Assembly: GCF_900114785.1 (NCBI RefSeq)
Contig: NZ_FOUG01000005.1
Span: 62,001 to 126,000, forward strand
Reading direction: 5' to 3'
From: Variovorax sp. OV329
GTDB taxonomy: Bacteria > Pseudomonadota > Gammaproteobacteria > Burkholderiales > Burkholderiaceae_C
Length of the DNA stretch: 64,000 nt
The notes under the pieces were generated by a model. The model did not search any database and was not told where the DNA came from. It saw nothing but the letters and a program-made list of their open reading frames with translations. Positions 10,788-20,224 of the stretch are shown one piece after another. Position numbers and translations under genes: made by a program. Every line of letters begins with the position of its first letter. Position 1 is the stretch's first letter.

Positions 10788-10832
10788 CGGGGAAAATCCT
10801 TGGCTGCTAATCGAAAACAAGAGAATTATCCG

Positions 10833-11891
10833 ATGTCACTCGTTCCCTACGGCCTGGCGCGACCTTTCCTGTTCGGCCTGGATGCCGAGCAGGCCCACGA
10901 GCTCACGCTCGACGCGCTGGCACGCACCCAGAACACGCCCCTGGCCTGCTTCTATTCGCAGACCCGCGTGAACGATCCGGTTCGCCTCGCCGGGCTCGAA
11001 TTCCCCAATCGGTTGGGCCTGGCCGCCGGCCTGGACAAGAACGCCCGCTGCATCGACGCCTTCGCTGCCATGGGCTTCGGCTTCGTCGAGGTGGGCACAG
11101 TCACACCCAAGGCCCAGCCGGGCAACCCGAAGCCGCGCATCTTCCGCATTCCCGAGCGCAATGCGCTGATCAACCGCCTGGGCTTCAACAACGAAGGACT
11201 GGAGGCCTTCCTGCGCAACGTGCAGCGCGCGCGCTTCCGCCGCACAGGCCGGGGCAGCCCCACCCTGCTGGGCCTGAACATCGGCAAGAACGCGGCCACG
11301 CCCATCGAGAACGCCGTGGACGACTACCTGATCGGCCTGGCCGGCGTGTACCCGCATGCCGATTACGTCACCGTCAACATCTCCAGCCCCAACACCGCCA
11401 ACTTGCGCAGCCTGCAGAGCGACGAAGCGCTGGACGGCTTGCTGGCGGCAGTCGCCAAGCGGCGCGAAGAACTGGCGGCGCAACACGGCAAGCGCGTGCC
11501 CGTCTTCGTCAAGATCGCACCCGACCTGGACGAGACCCAGGTGCAGCTGATCGCGGCCACCCTGAAGCGCCATGGCATCGACGGCGTGATCGCCACCAAC
11601 ACCACCCTGGCGCGCGACGTGGTGGCCGGGCTGCGGCATGCGGAGGAAACCGGCGGCCTGTCCGGCGCACCGGTGCTGCAGGCCAGCAACCGCGTCATCG
11701 CGCAGCTGCGCGCGGCCCTGGGCCCTGCCTATCCGATCATCGGCGTGGGCGGCGTCCTGAGCGCCGAGGATGCGCGCTCCAAGCTCGACGCCGGCGCGGA
11801 CCTGGTGCAGATCTACACCGGGCTCATTTACAGGGGACCCGCGCTGGTGCGGGACGCGGCGCGCGCGCTGGCTGCGCGCGCGCCGGGCTGA
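10833..11891 (+). CDS. pyrD: Dihydroorotate dehydrogenase (quinone), class 2
   Basis: Oxidises dihydroorotate to orotate with FMN and a quinone at the inner membrane. 352 residues with the class-2 N-terminal helix ([22 protein letters not shown]). FMN and substrate motifs are [33 protein letters not shown] with the class-2 catalytic serine, and the C-terminal [11 protein letters not shown] plus YTGLIYRGP phosphate site. The start ATG fixes the usual N-terminus. Convergent with the following gene after 10 bases. Confidence 0.97.
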   Translation: MSLVPYGLARPFLFGLDAEQAHELTLDALARTQNTPLACFYSQTRVNDPVRLAGLEFPNRLGLAAGLDKNARCIDAFAAMGFGFVEVGTVTPKAQPGNPKPRIFRIPERNALINRLGFNNEGLEAFLRNVQRARFRRTGRGSPTLLGLNIGKNAATPIENAVDDYLIGLAGVYPHADYVTVNISSPNTANLRSLQSDEALDGLLAAVAKRREELAAQHGKRVPVFVKIAPDLDETQVQLIAATLKRHGIDGVIATNTTLARDVVAGLRHAEETGGLSGAPVLQASNRVIAQLRAALGPAYPIIGVGGVLSAEDARSKLDAGADLVQIYTGLIYRGPALVRDAARALAARAPG

Positions 11892-11901
11892 GGCAGGCGC
11901 C

Positions 11902-12606
11902 TCAGCGCAGCTTCCAGAAAAGCGGAAGCGCCCAGGTCGCCATGCGCAGCAGGCGCCTGGGGCCGACAGCCGCGACCACGCCGAACGCCACGGCCGCGGT
12001 GGCCACGGGATGCTCGCGCAAGGTCTGCGTCACCATCTGGCTGAGCGGTGCCTCCTGGGGCATGGAGGCGCCCGAGCCCGGGAGCGGGTTCTGCAGGCGC
12101 AGGATGCGCTCGCGCTGGCGCTCCATGCGCGCCAGCAGTTCGTCGCGGTTGGCCGGGCGGGGCTCGCGCAGGGCCGGATCGCGCGGGCGCGAGCCGATCT
12201 GTGCCTGCACCCAGTGCCAGTCGCGGGCGAACTCGCGACGCGCCAGGTCGATGCCCTCGGTCTTGCTGCGCAGGGCCTTGACCAGCCAGAGCAGGAAGCC
12301 CAGCCAGACCACCGCCCAGACGATGGCGACCGTCCACGCGGCGGCGCTGCGGTGCGGTGTGTCCCAGAAATGGACCACAACTGCCACCGATAGCAAGGCC
12401 ACCGCCACCGTGGTGAGGCCCATCACGGCTACCACCAACAGGGTGATGAGATGCAGGCGCTGCTTCTCCTCCTCCCAGGCCAAGCGCAGCAACTGCGCAC
12501 GGTCCTCGGCCGCCAGGGCGCCCTCGCCCGCAGCCACGCGCACGTGGCGCAGCTTGGCGTCCAGGCCGGTGAGCGCGAGGAGGCGCTTGGTCAGCACACC
12601 CGTCAT
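11902..12606 (-). CDS. YqjE-like (phage-holin superfamily) membrane protein
   Basis: 234 residues. The N-terminal half resembles the YqjE/holin_3_6 family: an amphipathic stretch then two adjacent membrane helices (about 52-78, LVVAVMGLTTVAVALLSVAVVV, and 88-112, WTVAIVWAVVWLGFLLWLV). The second half is charged and ends in a short hydrophobic patch (HPVATAAVAFGVVAAVG) reminiscent of YqjK. E. coli has yqjD-yqjE-yqjK as separate genes; here the upstream gene is the YqjD relative and this one may combine YqjE and YqjK. Function is unknown; proposed roles are envelope or ribosome tethering in stationary phase. It is not evidence for a prophage. Confidence 0.7.
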   Translation of the reverse strand: MTGVLTKRLLALTGLDAKLRHVRVAAGEGALAAEDRAQLLRLAWEEEKQRLHLITLLVVAVMGLTTVAVALLSVAVVVHFWDTPHRSAAAWTVAIVWAVVWLGFLLWLVKALRSKTEGIDLARREFARDWHWVQAQIGSRPRDPALREPRPANRDELLARMERQRERILRLQNPLPGSGASMPQEAPLSQMVTQTLREHPVATAAVAFGVVAAVGPRRLLRMATWALPLFWKLR

Positions 12607-12657
12607 TCAGGCGCTCCGCCAGCCCGGCAGCCCGCCATCAGGTCGCCTGGCATGCGT

Positions 12658-12969
12658 TCAGCGACGGCCAATCAACAAACCCACGAGAACGCCGACCGCC
12701 AGGGCGGCACCGGCAATCTGCCAGGGCTCGTCATGGGCGTAGGCGTTGGCCTGGTCGGCCGCTTCACGCGCCTTCCTGGCGGCGAGCTTGGCCTTTTCGG
12801 ACGCCAATTCGCGAGCGATGGCCACCTTGGCATCGACACGCTGGCGCAACGCCTTGATGTGCGGAACCGAATCCAGCTCCTTGCTCGAGAGCACGCCACG
12901 CACGTCGCTGGCGAGGTCTTCGACTACCTGGTTCGCAGCTGCTTCGAGGTTGGCGGTTGATGTAGACAT
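12658..12969 (-). CDS. DUF883 family (ElaB/YqjD-like) protein
   Basis: 103 residues: a long Ala/Lys/Glu-rich amphipathic helix (about 10-80), a WQIAGAALAVGVLVGLLIGRR tail helix whose glycine pattern and terminal basic residues are the hallmark of ElaB/YqjD/YgaM. These are inner-membrane, ribosome-associated, stationary-phase proteins in E. coli. A GGAGGA ribosome-binding site precedes the ATG. It forms a two-gene unit with the YqjE-like gene downstream (51-base gap). Confidence 0.85.
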   Translation of the reverse strand: MSTSTANLEAAANQVVEDLASDVRGVLSSKELDSVPHIKALRQRVDAKVAIARELASEKAKLAARKAREAADQANAYAHDEPWQIAGAALAVGVLVGLLIGRR

Positions 12970-12986
12970 TACTGACGATCCTCCTG

Positions 12987-13015
12987 AAAAAAGCTTCGCC
13001 GGCCACACGCCGGCG
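12987..13015 (-). terminator. Intrinsic terminator downstream of the LhgO-like gene
   Basis: On the minus strand a perfect stem CGCCGGC / GCCGGCG with a five-base loop is followed shortly by six T residues. It lies between the oxidase gene and the DUF883 gene, so those two are probably separate transcription units. Confidence 0.7.
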
Positions 13016-13066
13016 GTGAGACACACCACAAATGGCGCATGGCCCCATGTTACAGGCTGGCCGCCG

Positions 13067-14170
13067 CTATGCCAGCATTTGCGCCACGCGCGCGCCGATT
13101 GCAAGGCTGCTCGTGAGGCCCGGCGACTCGATGCCGAACAGGTTGACCAGCCCCGGCACGCGATGCGCCTCGGGCCCCTGGATCATGAAGTCCGCTGCCG
13201 GCTCGCCCGGTCCGGAGATCTTGGGCCGCATGCCCGCGTAGCCGGGCAGCAGCGCGCCATCCGGAAGCTGCGGCCAGTACTTGCGCACTTCCGCGTAGAA
13301 GGCGTCGCCGCGCGCCGGATCCACCACCAGGTCGCCAGGCGACTCGACCCATTGCACATCGGGCCCGAACTTGGCCTGGCCACCCAGGTCGAGCGTGAGA
13401 TGCACGCCCAGGCCGCCGGGCTCGGGCACCGGGTAGACGAGCCGGCTGAAGGGAGCGCGCCCGCTCAGGGTGAAGTAGTTGCCCTTGGCGAAATAGGCCG
13501 TGGGCAGCTGCTGAGGATCGAGCCCCTGGAAGCGACGGGCCAGCAGCGGCGCGTGCAGGCCTGCAGCATTGACCACGCTGGCGCAGCGCAGCACGGTGCC
13601 GTCCGCCATGAAGAGATCGATGGCGCCGTTCGCGCATTCGGCACGTGCCACCGGCGACTTCAGCGCCACCATGCCGCCGGCGTTCTCCAGGTCGCCCTGC
13701 AAGCTCAGCATCAGCGCGTGGCTGTCGACGATGCCGGTGCTGGGGGAATGGATGGCGGCCACGCACTGCAGATGCGGCTCCATCGCCTGCGCCTGCCCGC
13801 GCGTGAGGATGACCAGGTCGTCCACGCCGTTGGCGCGGGCCTTGGCGACGATGCCTTCGAGTTCGCCCACCTGCTCGGCCGAAGTGGCCACGATGAGCTT
13901 GCCGCACCGCCGATGCGCCACGCCGCGCTGGCCGGCGTAGTCGTACAGCGCCTGCTTGCCCTGCACGCACAGTTGCGCCTTCAGCGAGCCCTTCGGGTAG
14001 TAGATGCCGGCATGGATGACCTCGCTGTTGCGCGAACTGGTGCCGGTGCCGATGCCGCCTTCACCCTCCAGCACCATCACTTCCCGCCCCGCCAGGGCCA
14101 GCGCGCGCGCGACGGCCAGCCCCACCACGCCGGCGCCGATCACGGCGCAATCGATCTTCTCTGCTTCCAT
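13067..14170 (-). CDS. FAD-dependent oxidoreductase, L-2-hydroxyglutarate oxidase-like
   Basis: 367 residues of the DAO/LhgO family. It has an N-terminal FAD Rossmann motif ([16 protein letters not shown], about 8-23), [18 protein letters not shown] shortly after, a mid-protein substrate/FAD domain ([11 protein letters not shown]), [13 protein letters not shown], and a C-terminal [15 protein letters not shown] segment. These blocks match LhgO/YgaF proteins that oxidise L-2-hydroxyglutarate and feed electrons to quinone, but related 2-hydroxyacid or amine oxidases share them, so the substrate is tentative. No partner gene adjoins. Confidence 0.82.
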   Translation of the reverse strand: MEAEKIDCAVIGAGVVGLAVARALALAGREVMVLEGEGGIGTGTSSRNSEVIHAGIYYPKGSLKAQLCVQGKQALYDYAGQRGVAHRRCGKLIVATSAEQVGELEGIVAKARANGVDDLVILTRGQAQAMEPHLQCVAAIHSPSTGIVDSHALMLSLQGDLENAGGMVALKSPVARAECANGAIDLFMADGTVLRCASVVNAAGLHAPLLARRFQGLDPQQLPTAYFAKGNYFTLSGRAPFSRLVYPVPEPGGLGVHLTLDLGGQAKFGPDVQWVESPGDLVVDPARGDAFYAEVRKYWPQLPDGALLPGYAGMRPKISGPGEPAADFMIQGPEAHRVPGLVNLFGIESPGLTSSLAIGARVAQMLA

Positions 14171-14208
14171 GCGCGAAGCTTAGCTGCGCGCTTGGCCTGC
14201 CGGGAAGC

Positions 14209-14352
14209 TCAATGCGGCGGCGCGATCGGTTGGGAGGGGTCATCGGGCTGGCTCGGTGGCGGCACCGGGCCTTGGTCCGGCTCGACCGGCATCTCGCCCG
14301 GGTCCGCGGGGCCGGGCTTGTGTGGCGTATGAAGCTCGGGGGTCATGGCCAT
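14209..14352 (-). CDS. Very small proline-rich hypothetical protein
   Basis: 47 residues, MAMTPELHTPHKPGP at the N-terminus and an acidic, proline-rich remainder (EMPVEPDQGPVPPP). No hydrophobic segment and probably disordered. An AGGAG lies eight bases before the ATG, which supports translation. I recall similar short 'PVEPDQGPVPP' proteins in comamonads, but that is memory, not a search. Function unknown. It lies between the LhgO-like gene and the tRNA terminator. Confidence 0.6.
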   Translation of the reverse strand: MAMTPELHTPHKPGPADPGEMPVEPDQGPVPPPSQPDDPSQPIAPPH

Positions 14353-14411
14353 TCTTTGCTCCTGTGCCCCAAGTGTGCGCCGGTGGACATCACATGGCGA
14401 GAGCGCAAAGC

Positions 14412-14445
14412 AAAAAGGCGATCTGGAAATCCAGATCGCCTTTTT
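14412..14445 (-). terminator. Intrinsic terminator, tRNA-Val unit (bidirectional shape)
   Basis: Perfect 15-base stem (AAAAAGGCGATCTGG with its complement) and a four-base AAAT loop. The A/T ends give a U-tract in either direction. It starts 12 bases after the 3' end of tRNA-Val on the minus strand. Confidence 0.85.
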
Positions 14446-14456
14446 CTTGGGGAATT

Positions 14457-14531
14457 TGGTGGGCGGTGGAGGTTTCGAACCTCCGACCCCAGCAGTGTGA
14501 ATGCTGTGCTCTACCCCTGAGCTAACCGCCC
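14457..14531 (-). tRNA. tRNA-Val (anticodon CAC)
   Basis: 75 bases including an encoded 3' CCA. Acceptor stem GGGCGGT pairs with ACCGCCC. The D-arm is GCTCAGGGGTAGAGC, the anticodon stem CAGCA/TGCTG encloses loop TTCACAC giving anticodon CAC, and the T-arm contains GGTTTCGAACC. All arms pair by eye. The CAC species reads the GUG codon, which is common in this GC-rich DNA. Confidence 0.95.
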
Positions 14532-14567
14532 TTCGTCGGCAACCGCTGTTGCGTTTGCTGCGAAGCC

Positions 14568-15293
14568 TCAGATTATAGCAACATTTTCGGCTGCTTCCAG
14601 CCGGAACAGCGTTTTTCCGTTGCTGGACTTGTCCAGCTGCAGCAGCACTTCCTCGTGGATCGCCAGTTCCTGCGCCGAAGCAGTGAGCACCGGCAGCTGG
14701 AACTGCCGCAAGTCGATGACCGCGACCTGCCCCTGCTGCGGCTCGTCGCTGCCCACGTCGATCAGCAGTGCATCCTGGCCGCGCGTGAGGTTGATGTACA
14801 CATCGGCCAGCAACTGCGCGTCCAGCTTCGCGCCGTGGAAGGTGCGGTTGGAGCGGTCGACGCCGAAGCGGTCGCAAAGCGCATCGAGCGAGTTGCGCTT
14901 GCCCGGGAACAGCGCCTTGGCCATGGCCAGCGTATCGGTGACTTCGCTGCAGTGGTTGCGCAATGGTGGCAGGCCGACGCGTTCGAATTCCTTGTTGAGG
15001 AAGCCGACGTCGAAGGCCGCGTTGTGGATGATGATCTCGGCGCCGCGCAGGTACTCCACGATCTCCGGCGCCATCACTTCGAACCTGGGCTTGTCGCGCA
15101 GGAACTCGGTGGTCAGGCCGTGCACCTTCAACGCGTCCTCGTGGCTCTCGCGCTCGGGGTTGAAGTAGATGTGCAGGTCGTTGCCGGTCAGCTTGCGGTT
15201 GAAGAGTTCGACGCATCCCAGTTCGATGATGCGGTCGCCGTCTTCGGCGGACAGGCCAGTGGTTTCGGTGTCGAGGACGATTTGCCGGGTCAT
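14568..15293 (-). CDS. dnaQ: DNA polymerase III epsilon subunit (3'-5' exonuclease)
   Basis: Proofreading subunit of the replicative polymerase. 241 residues, matching the family length. The ExoI motif DTETTGL is at residues 8-14, ExoII HNAAFDVGFLNKEF near 100, and the ExoIII segment HGAKLDAQLLADVY near 160. The C-terminal part, after about residue 185, corresponds to the alpha-binding tail. It lies between fdx and tRNA-Val on the same strand; the 19-base gap from fdx suggests read-through from the isc operon. Confidence 0.95.
   Translation of the reverse strand: MTRQIVLDTETTGLSAEDGDRIIELGCVELFNRKLTGNDLHIYFNPERESHEDALKVHGLTTEFLRDKPRFEVMAPEIVEYLRGAEIIIHNAAFDVGFLNKEFERVGLPPLRNHCSEVTDTLAMAKALFPGKRNSLDALCDRFGVDRSNRTFHGAKLDAQLLADVYINLTRGQDALLIDVGSDEPQQGQVAVIDLRQFQLPVLTASAQELAIHEEVLLQLDKSSNGKTLFRLEAAENVAII
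14572..14600 (-). promoter_or_regulatory. Probable tRNA-Val promoter inside the dnaQ 3' end
   Basis: A perfect TATAAT (plus-strand 14572-14577) lies 41 bases upstream of the tRNA on the minus strand and is encoded by the last codons of dnaQ (Ala-Ile-Ile-stop). A poor CTGGAA -35 is 17 bases further upstream. Confidence 0.5.
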
Positions 15294-15312
15294 GCGGTCG
15301 CGCGCTGCGGTG

Positions 15313-15651
15313 TCAGTGGTTTTCCTTGGCGTGATTGATCGAGTACTTGGGAATCTCGACCGTCACGTTCTCCTGCGCAAGGATAGCCTGACAGCTCAGC
15401 CGCGACTGCGGCTCCAGGCCCCAGGCGCGGTCCAGCAGGTCGTCTTCGCTTTCGTCCGATTCGTTGAGCGAGCTGAAGCCCTCGCGCACGATCACGTGGC
15501 AGGTGGTGCAGGCACAGCTCATCTCGCAGGCGTGCTCGATGTGGATGTCGTTGTCCAGCAGCGCCTCGCAGATGGAGGTACCGGCGGGCGCGCTGATCTC
15601 GGCGCCCTGCGGGCAGTACTCGGCGTGCGGAAGGATCTTGATGGTGGGCAT
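15313..15651 (-). CDS. fdx: Isc-type [2Fe-2S] ferredoxin
   Basis: 112-residue adrenodoxin-like ferredoxin that supplies electrons for Fe-S cluster assembly. Cluster ligands are visible as HACEMSCACTTCHV, with Cys at the first, fourth-spaced and CxxC positions, and a distal Cys in RLSCQAIL. The final gene of the isc cluster, eleven bases after hscA. Length and motif match proteobacterial Fdx. Confidence 0.95.
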   Translation of the reverse strand: MPTIKILPHAEYCPQGAEISAPAGTSICEALLDNDIHIEHACEMSCACTTCHVIVREGFSSLNESDESEDDLLDRAWGLEPQSRLSCQAILAQENVTVEIPKYSINHAKENH

Positions 15652-15662
15652 GGAAAAGATGT

Positions 15663-17519
15663 TCAGAGGGATTCGAGCGTGCGGCCCGAGAGCGCGCGCG
15701 CAATGCCCTGGTTCATGCGGCGGGCGGCAAAGTCCTCGGTACCGTCGGCCAGCGCCTTGGTGGCGGCCTCCACCGTCGAGGCATCGCCGACGTCGCGAGC
15801 CAGTCGCAACGCTTCCATCAGCGCGTCGATCTGCTGGCGCTCCTCCGCTTCGAGCAGAGCGCCGTCTGCATCCAGCGCACTCTGGGTGGCCAGCAGCATG
15901 CGATCGGCATCCACGCGCGCCTCGACCAGGGCGCGGGCCTGCATGTCCTGCTGCGCGGTGGCGAAGCTGTCCTGCAGCATGGTGGCGATCTGGTCGTCCG
16001 ACAGGCCGTAAGAGGGCTTCACCTTCACGCTGGCCTCGACGCCGCTGGCCTGCTCCTTGGCGCCCACGCTCAGCAGGCCGTCGGCATCCACGGTGAAGGT
16101 GACGCGGATGCGCGCCGCGCCGGCCGCCATCGGCGGGATGCCGCGCAGCTCGAAGCGCGCGAGGCTTCGGCAGTCCTGCACCAGGTCGCGCTCGCCCTGC
16201 ACCACGTGCAGCGCCAGCGCCGTCTGGCCGTCCTGGTAGGTGGTGAAGTCCTGCGCCATGGCGGTGGGAATGGTCTGGTTGCGCGGCACGATGCGCTCCA
16301 CCAGGCCGCCCATGGTCTCGATCCCCAGCGACAGCGGGATCACGTCCAGCAGCAGCAGGTCGCCGCTGCCACCGTTGCCCGCCAGCTGATTCGCCTGCAC
16401 GGCTGCGCCCAGCGCGACGACCTCGTCGGGGTTCAGGTCCACGAAAGGTGCGCGGCCGAAATGCTCGGCGACGGCACGGCGGATCTGTGGCATGCGGGTG
16501 GCACCGCCCACGAGCACCACGCCCTGCAGTTCCTGCGGCTTGAGAGAGGCGTCACGCAAGGCCTTGCGCACGGCGGCCAGTGTGCGGTCGGTCAGCGATG
16601 CACTCGCCTCCTCGAACTGGGCACGCGTGACCGGCTGGCTGACGCTGCGTCCGTCGACCGTCGCGACGAAAGCCGTCGAGTCGGCATCGGACAGCGCTTC
16701 CTTCGCGGCACGTGCCGCGATCATCCAGGCGGCCTTGTCCGTGTCGCTCTTGAGCGTGACGCCGGCCTGCGCCTGGGCGAAGTCTGCCAGCGCGTGGTCG
16801 TAGTCGTCGCCGCCCAGGGCCGAGTCGCCGCCGGTGGCGATCACCTCGAATACACCTTGCGTCAGCCGCAGGATGGAGATGTCGAAGGTGCCGCCGCCCA
16901 GGTCGTACACCGCGTAGACACCCTCGGCCGCGTTGTCCAGGCCGTAGGCGATGGCGGCGGCGGTGGGCTCGCTGATGAGGCGCAGCACGTTGATGCCCGC
17001 CAGTTGGGCTGCGTCCTTGGTGGCTTGACGCTGGCCTTCGTCGAAGTAGGCCGGCACGGTGATGACGGCGCCGTACAGGTCGTCGTCGAAGGTGTCCTCG
17101 GCGCGGAAGCGCAGCGTGGCCAGGATTTCGGCGCTGATCTCCACCGGCGACTTGGTGCCGGCGCGGGTCTGCACCTGCACCATGCCGCCCTCGCCTGCCA
17201 GCTGGTAGTGCAGCGATTCGCGCCGGCCGATGTCGGCCAGGCCGCGCCCCATCAGGCGCTTGACCGAGGTGATGGTGTTGGCCGGGTCTTCGGCGCGCGC
17301 GGCCAATGCGTCGTAGCCGATCTGGCGGCGTTCGTCCTCGAGGTAGCGCACGGCCGAGGGCAGCAGCACGCGGCCCTGCGCGTCCGGCAGGCATTCGGCC
17401 ACGCCGTTGCGTACGGATGCCACCAGCGAATGCGTGGTGCCCAGGTCGATGCCTACGGCGATGCGGCGGTGGTGCGGGTCGGGCGCCTGCCCGGGCTCTG
17501 AAATCTGTAGAAGTGCCAT
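15663..17519 (-). CDS. hscA: Fe-S cluster assembly Hsp70-type chaperone HscA
   Basis: 618-residue specialised DnaK paralogue that, with HscB, releases clusters from IscU by binding its LPPVK motif. The N-terminal ATPase domain contains [13 protein letters not shown] (about 22-34), [21 protein letters not shown] and [13 protein letters not shown], and [13 protein letters not shown]. The substrate-binding domain follows from about residue 390. Hsc-specific features include the short linker region [17 protein letters not shown]. Eleven bases separate it from hscB and from fdx. Confidence 0.97.
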   Translation of the reverse strand: MALLQISEPGQAPDPHHRRIAVGIDLGTTHSLVASVRNGVAECLPDAQGRVLLPSAVRYLEDERRQIGYDALAARAEDPANTITSVKRLMGRGLADIGRRESLHYQLAGEGGMVQVQTRAGTKSPVEISAEILATLRFRAEDTFDDDLYGAVITVPAYFDEGQRQATKDAAQLAGINVLRLISEPTAAAIAYGLDNAAEGVYAVYDLGGGTFDISILRLTQGVFEVIATGGDSALGGDDYDHALADFAQAQAGVTLKSDTDKAAWMIAARAAKEALSDADSTAFVATVDGRSVSQPVTRAQFEEASASLTDRTLAAVRKALRDASLKPQELQGVVLVGGATRMPQIRRAVAEHFGRAPFVDLNPDEVVALGAAVQANQLAGNGGSGDLLLLDVIPLSLGIETMGGLVERIVPRNQTIPTAMAQDFTTYQDGQTALALHVVQGERDLVQDCRSLARFELRGIPPMAAGAARIRVTFTVDADGLLSVGAKEQASGVEASVKVKPSYGLSDDQIATMLQDSFATAQQDMQARALVEARVDADRMLLATQSALDADGALLEAEERQQIDALMEALRLARDVGDASTVEAATKALADGTEDFAARRMNQGIARALSGRTLESL

Positions 17520-17530
17520 AACTTGAGGCT

Positions 17531-18049
17531 CTATTGTCCCAATCGGTCGAGCTTCTTCTCGACATCCTTCGCAAAGCGCTCAATGAACATGAGGGCTCTG
17601 ACCTGCGCGGCAGCTTCCACGTACGCGCCCTTCCCGTCGATCAGCGAGTCCAGCGAGGACAGCGCCTGGCGGCGAGCACCATCAACCTCGTCGTGCAGCG
17701 CCTCCAGCGCCTTCAACTCGTGCGCGTCATCCAGCGACTCGCGCCATTCCATCTGCTGCATCAGGAAGTCGGCCGGCATGGCGGTGTTGTGCTCCGCATC
17801 GATGGGCACGCCATTCAGGGTGCACAGGTAGCTGGCACGCCTGATCGGGTCCTTCAGGCGCTGGTAGGCCTCGTTGATGCGCACCGACCATTGCATTGCC
17901 ACGCGCTGCGCGGTTGCGCCTTGGGCGGCAAAGCGGTCGGGGTGCGCCTCACGCTGCAGGTCTTTCCAGCGGGCATCCAGCACCGCGCGGTCCTGCGCAA
18001 AGGCAGGCGGCAGGTCGAACAGTTCGAAATCGGTGGCGTCGAGCTTCAT
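17531..18049 (-). CDS. hscB: Fe-S assembly J-domain co-chaperone HscB
   Basis: 172 residues. An N-terminal J domain with the HPD motif (REAHPDRFA, near residue 36) stimulates HscA; a C-terminal helical domain binds IscU. The start [14 protein letters not shown] fits the family; the frame stays open upstream but that DNA contains a terminator-like hairpin. There is no good Shine-Dalgarno: the T-run of that hairpin occupies the position, so initiation may be weak or structure-dependent. Confidence 0.93.
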   Translation of the reverse strand: MKLDATDFELFDLPPAFAQDRAVLDARWKDLQREAHPDRFAAQGATAQRVAMQWSVRINEAYQRLKDPIRRASYLCTLNGVPIDAEHNTAMPADFLMQQMEWRESLDDAHELKALEALHDEVDGARRQALSSLDSLIDGKGAYVEAAAQVRALMFIERFAKDVEKKLDRLGQ

Positions 18050-18055
18050 GAGCGG

Positions 18056-18085
18056 AAAAAAGCCGCCGGTCCATGACACGGCGGC
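18056..18085 (-). terminator. Terminator-like hairpin in the hscB leader
   Basis: Minus strand: stem GCCGCCG / CGGCGGC, ten-base loop, then six T residues, ending seven bases before the hscB ATG. Shape is that of an intrinsic terminator or attenuator that would lower hscBA-fdx relative to iscRSUA. Confidence 0.6.
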
Positions 18086-18102
18086 GACTTTGGCTGTCGT
18101 TG

Positions 18103-18142
18103 CCCCCTGCAAGGGGGTTGGCCGCGCGCATGAAGAGCGCGC
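18103..18142. repeat. Intergenic double-hairpin element between iscA and hscB
   Basis: Two adjacent inverted repeats: CCCCCT/AGGGGG with a three-base loop (18103-18117) and GCGCGC/GCGCGC with a seven-base loop (18124-18142). Such GC-rich palindromic units between operon genes resemble the dispersed intergenic repeats of comamonads; genome-wide repetition cannot be judged from one window. Confidence 0.35.
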
Positions 18143-18157
18143 AGCCCGGGGGTGAAC

Positions 18158-18481
18158 CTAGATCCTGAAGCTCTCGCCGCAGCCGCAGCGGTCGCGCTCG
18201 TTCGGGTTGTTGAACTTGAAACCCTCGTTCAGGCCCTCGCGCACGAAGTCCAGCTGCGTACCGTCGATGTAGGCCAGGCTCTTGGGGTCCACCAGCACCT
18301 TCACGCCCTGGTCCTCGAAGACCACGTCCTCGGGCGACAGGTCGTCCACGTACTCGAGCTTGTAGGCCAGGCCCGAGCAACCCGTCGTCTTGACGCCCAG
18401 GCGCACGCCCAGGCCCTTGCCTCGCTTGCTGAGGTAACGGTTGACGTGGCGCGCGGCGGCCTCCGTGAGCGTAACGGCCAT
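18158..18481 (-). CDS. iscA: Fe-S cluster assembly A-type carrier
   Basis: 107-residue A-type carrier that accepts iron or clusters and passes them to apo-proteins. The three conserved cysteines are present: [13 protein letters not shown] (near residue 35) and the C-terminal CGCGESF pair. The start is set by [13 protein letters not shown], two bases downstream of the iscU stop, indicating tight coupling. Length equals the family norm. Confidence 0.95.
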   Translation of the reverse strand: MAVTLTEAAARHVNRYLSKRGKGLGVRLGVKTTGCSGLAYKLEYVDDLSPEDVVFEDQGVKVLVDPKSLAYIDGTQLDFVREGLNEGFKFNNPNERDRCGCGESFRI

Positions 18482-18483
18482 GT

Positions 18484-18894
18484 TCAGTGGGCGGCTTCGG
18501 CCGCCGCGGTGGCGCCGTGCTTCTGCTTGTAGTCGCTGACAGCTGCCTTGATGGCGTCTTCCGCCAGGATCGAGCAGTGGATCTTTACCGGCGGCAGGGC
18601 CAGTTCCTCGGCGATCTGCGCGTTCTTCAGCGATGCCGCTTCGTCCAGCGTCTTGCCCTTGACCCATTCGGTCACCAGCGAGGACGAGGCGATGGCCGAG
18701 CCGCAGCCGTAGGTCTTGAAGCGCGCGTCTTCGATCACGCCGGTCTCGGGGTTGACCTTGATCTGCAGCTTCATCACGTCGCCGCAGGCCGGAGCGCCGA
18801 CCATGCCGGTGCCCACCGTGTCGTCGCCCTTGTCGAAGGAGCCGACGTTGCGCGGATTCTCGTAGTGGTCGATGACCTTGGATGAGTAAGCCAT
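18484..18894 (-). CDS. iscU: Fe-S cluster scaffold IscU
   Basis: 136-residue scaffold on which IscS sulfur and iron form [2Fe-2S]. Ligand cysteines are in [11 protein letters not shown] (near 36), [11 protein letters not shown] (near 63) and [11 protein letters not shown] (near 106), and the HscA-recognition motif LPPVK immediately precedes the last. The N-terminus [22 protein letters not shown] is typical. Lies 33 bases after iscS. Confidence 0.97.
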   Translation of the reverse strand: MAYSSKVIDHYENPRNVGSFDKGDDTVGTGMVGAPACGDVMKLQIKVNPETGVIEDARFKTYGCGSAIASSSLVTEWVKGKTLDEAASLKNAQIAEELALPPVKIHCSILAEDAIKAAVSDYKQKHGATAAAEAAH

Positions 18895-18927
18895 GGGGTA
18901 CCTCTTATCGATATGTGTTGTGTTGTC

Positions 18928-20148
18928 TCAATGCGCCGACCACTGGATCGTGTTCAGGTCCACGCCGTCCTGGAACATCTCCCACAGCGGGCTCAGCTCG
19001 CGCAGCTTGGCCACGTTGTGCTTGATGGTCGAGATGGCGTAGTCGATCTCTTCCTCGGTCGTGAAGCGGCCGATGGTCATGCGCAGGCTGCTGTGGGCGA
19101 GCTCGTCGCTGCGGCCCAGGGCGCGCAGGACGTAGCTGGGCTCCAGGCTGGCCGAGGTGCAGGCGGAGCCGCTGGAAACGGCCAGGCCCTTGATGCCCAT
19201 GATGAGCGACTCGCCTTCGACGTAGTTGAAGCTCATGTTCAGGTTGTGCGGCACGCGGCGCTCCAGGTCGCCGTTGATGAACACCTGCTCGACGTCCTTC
19301 AGGCCGTCCAGCAGGCGCTGCTGCAGCTTGCGGGCCTTGGCGATGTCTTCCGCCATTTCCAGCTTGGACAGGCGGAAGGCCTCGCCCATGCCGACGATCT
19401 GGTGCGTGGGCAGCGTGCCCGAGCGCATGCCGCGCTCGTGGCCGCCGCCGTGCATCTGCGCTTCCAGACGAACGCGCGGCTTGCGGCGCACGTACAGCGC
19501 GCCAATGCCCTTGGGGCCGTAGGTCTTGTGCGAAGCCAGGCTCATCAGATCGATCGGCAGCTGCTGCACGTCGATCTCGAGCTTGCCGGTGGCCTGCGCG
19601 GCGTCGACGTGGAAGATCACGCCCTTCTCGCGGCACAGCTTGCCCAGCGCCACGACATCCTGGATCACGCCGATCTCGTTGTTGACGAACATCACGCTCG
19701 CCAGGATGGTGTCGGGGCGGATCGCCGCCTTGAACTTCTCCAGGTCGAGCAGGCCGTCTTCCTCGACGTCCATGTAGGTCACTTCGAAGCCCTGGCGCTC
19801 GAGCTCGCGCATGGTGTCGAGCACGGCCTTGTGCTCGGTCTTCACCGTGATCAGGTGCTTGCCCTTGCCCTTGTAGAAGTTGGCAGCGCCCTTCAAGGCC
19901 AGGTTGTTCGATTCGGTGGCGCCGGAGGTCCAGACGATTTCGCGCGGATCGGCGCCGATGAGTTCGGCCACATAGCCACGGGCCTTCTCCACGGCCTCTT
20001 CAGCCTCCCAACCCCAAGCGTGGCTGCGCGATGCCGGGTTGCCGAAATGCTCGCGCAACCAGGGAATCATCGCGTCCACCACGCGCGGATCGACCGGCGT
20101 GGTCGCGCCGTAGTCGAGGTAGATCGGGAAATGCGGAGTGACGTCCAT
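18928..20148 (-). CDS. iscS: Cysteine desulfurase IscS
   Basis: PLP enzyme converting cysteine to alanine and delivering persulfide sulfur to IscU and tRNA-thiolation pathways. 406 residues. The PLP lysine is in [18 protein letters not shown] and the catalytic cysteine in the flexible loop [17 protein letters not shown], which classes it as group I (IscS/NifS). N-terminus [15 protein letters not shown]. Located 76 bases after iscR. Confidence 0.97.
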   Translation of the reverse strand: MDVTPHFPIYLDYGATTPVDPRVVDAMIPWLREHFGNPASRSHAWGWEAEEAVEKARGYVAELIGADPREIVWTSGATESNNLALKGAANFYKGKGKHLITVKTEHKAVLDTMRELERQGFEVTYMDVEEDGLLDLEKFKAAIRPDTILASVMFVNNEIGVIQDVVALGKLCREKGVIFHVDAAQATGKLEIDVQQLPIDLMSLASHKTYGPKGIGALYVRRKPRVRLEAQMHGGGHERGMRSGTLPTHQIVGMGEAFRLSKLEMAEDIAKARKLQQRLLDGLKDVEQVFINGDLERRVPHNLNMSFNYVEGESLIMGIKGLAVSSGSACTSASLEPSYVLRALGRSDELAHSSLRMTIGRFTTEEEIDYAISTIKHNVAKLRELSPLWEMFQDGVDLNTIQWSAH

Positions 20149-20224
20149 GGCTGACTGTTCTTGATGTGTTCGTGGGGTCGTGCGGGCACCCAGGGCACAT
20201 GCCCCGGCATGCCCGCGGTCGGGA

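Noticed and set aside
10260..10832. N-terminal extension of pyrD across rpiA
   Set aside because: It is antisense rpiA; PyrD starts at [12 protein letters not shown].
11902..12606. Holin-like gene as sign of a prophage
   Set aside because: It pairs with a DUF883 (YqjD) gene as in non-phage chromosomal operons, and no lysin, capsid or integrase gene is near.
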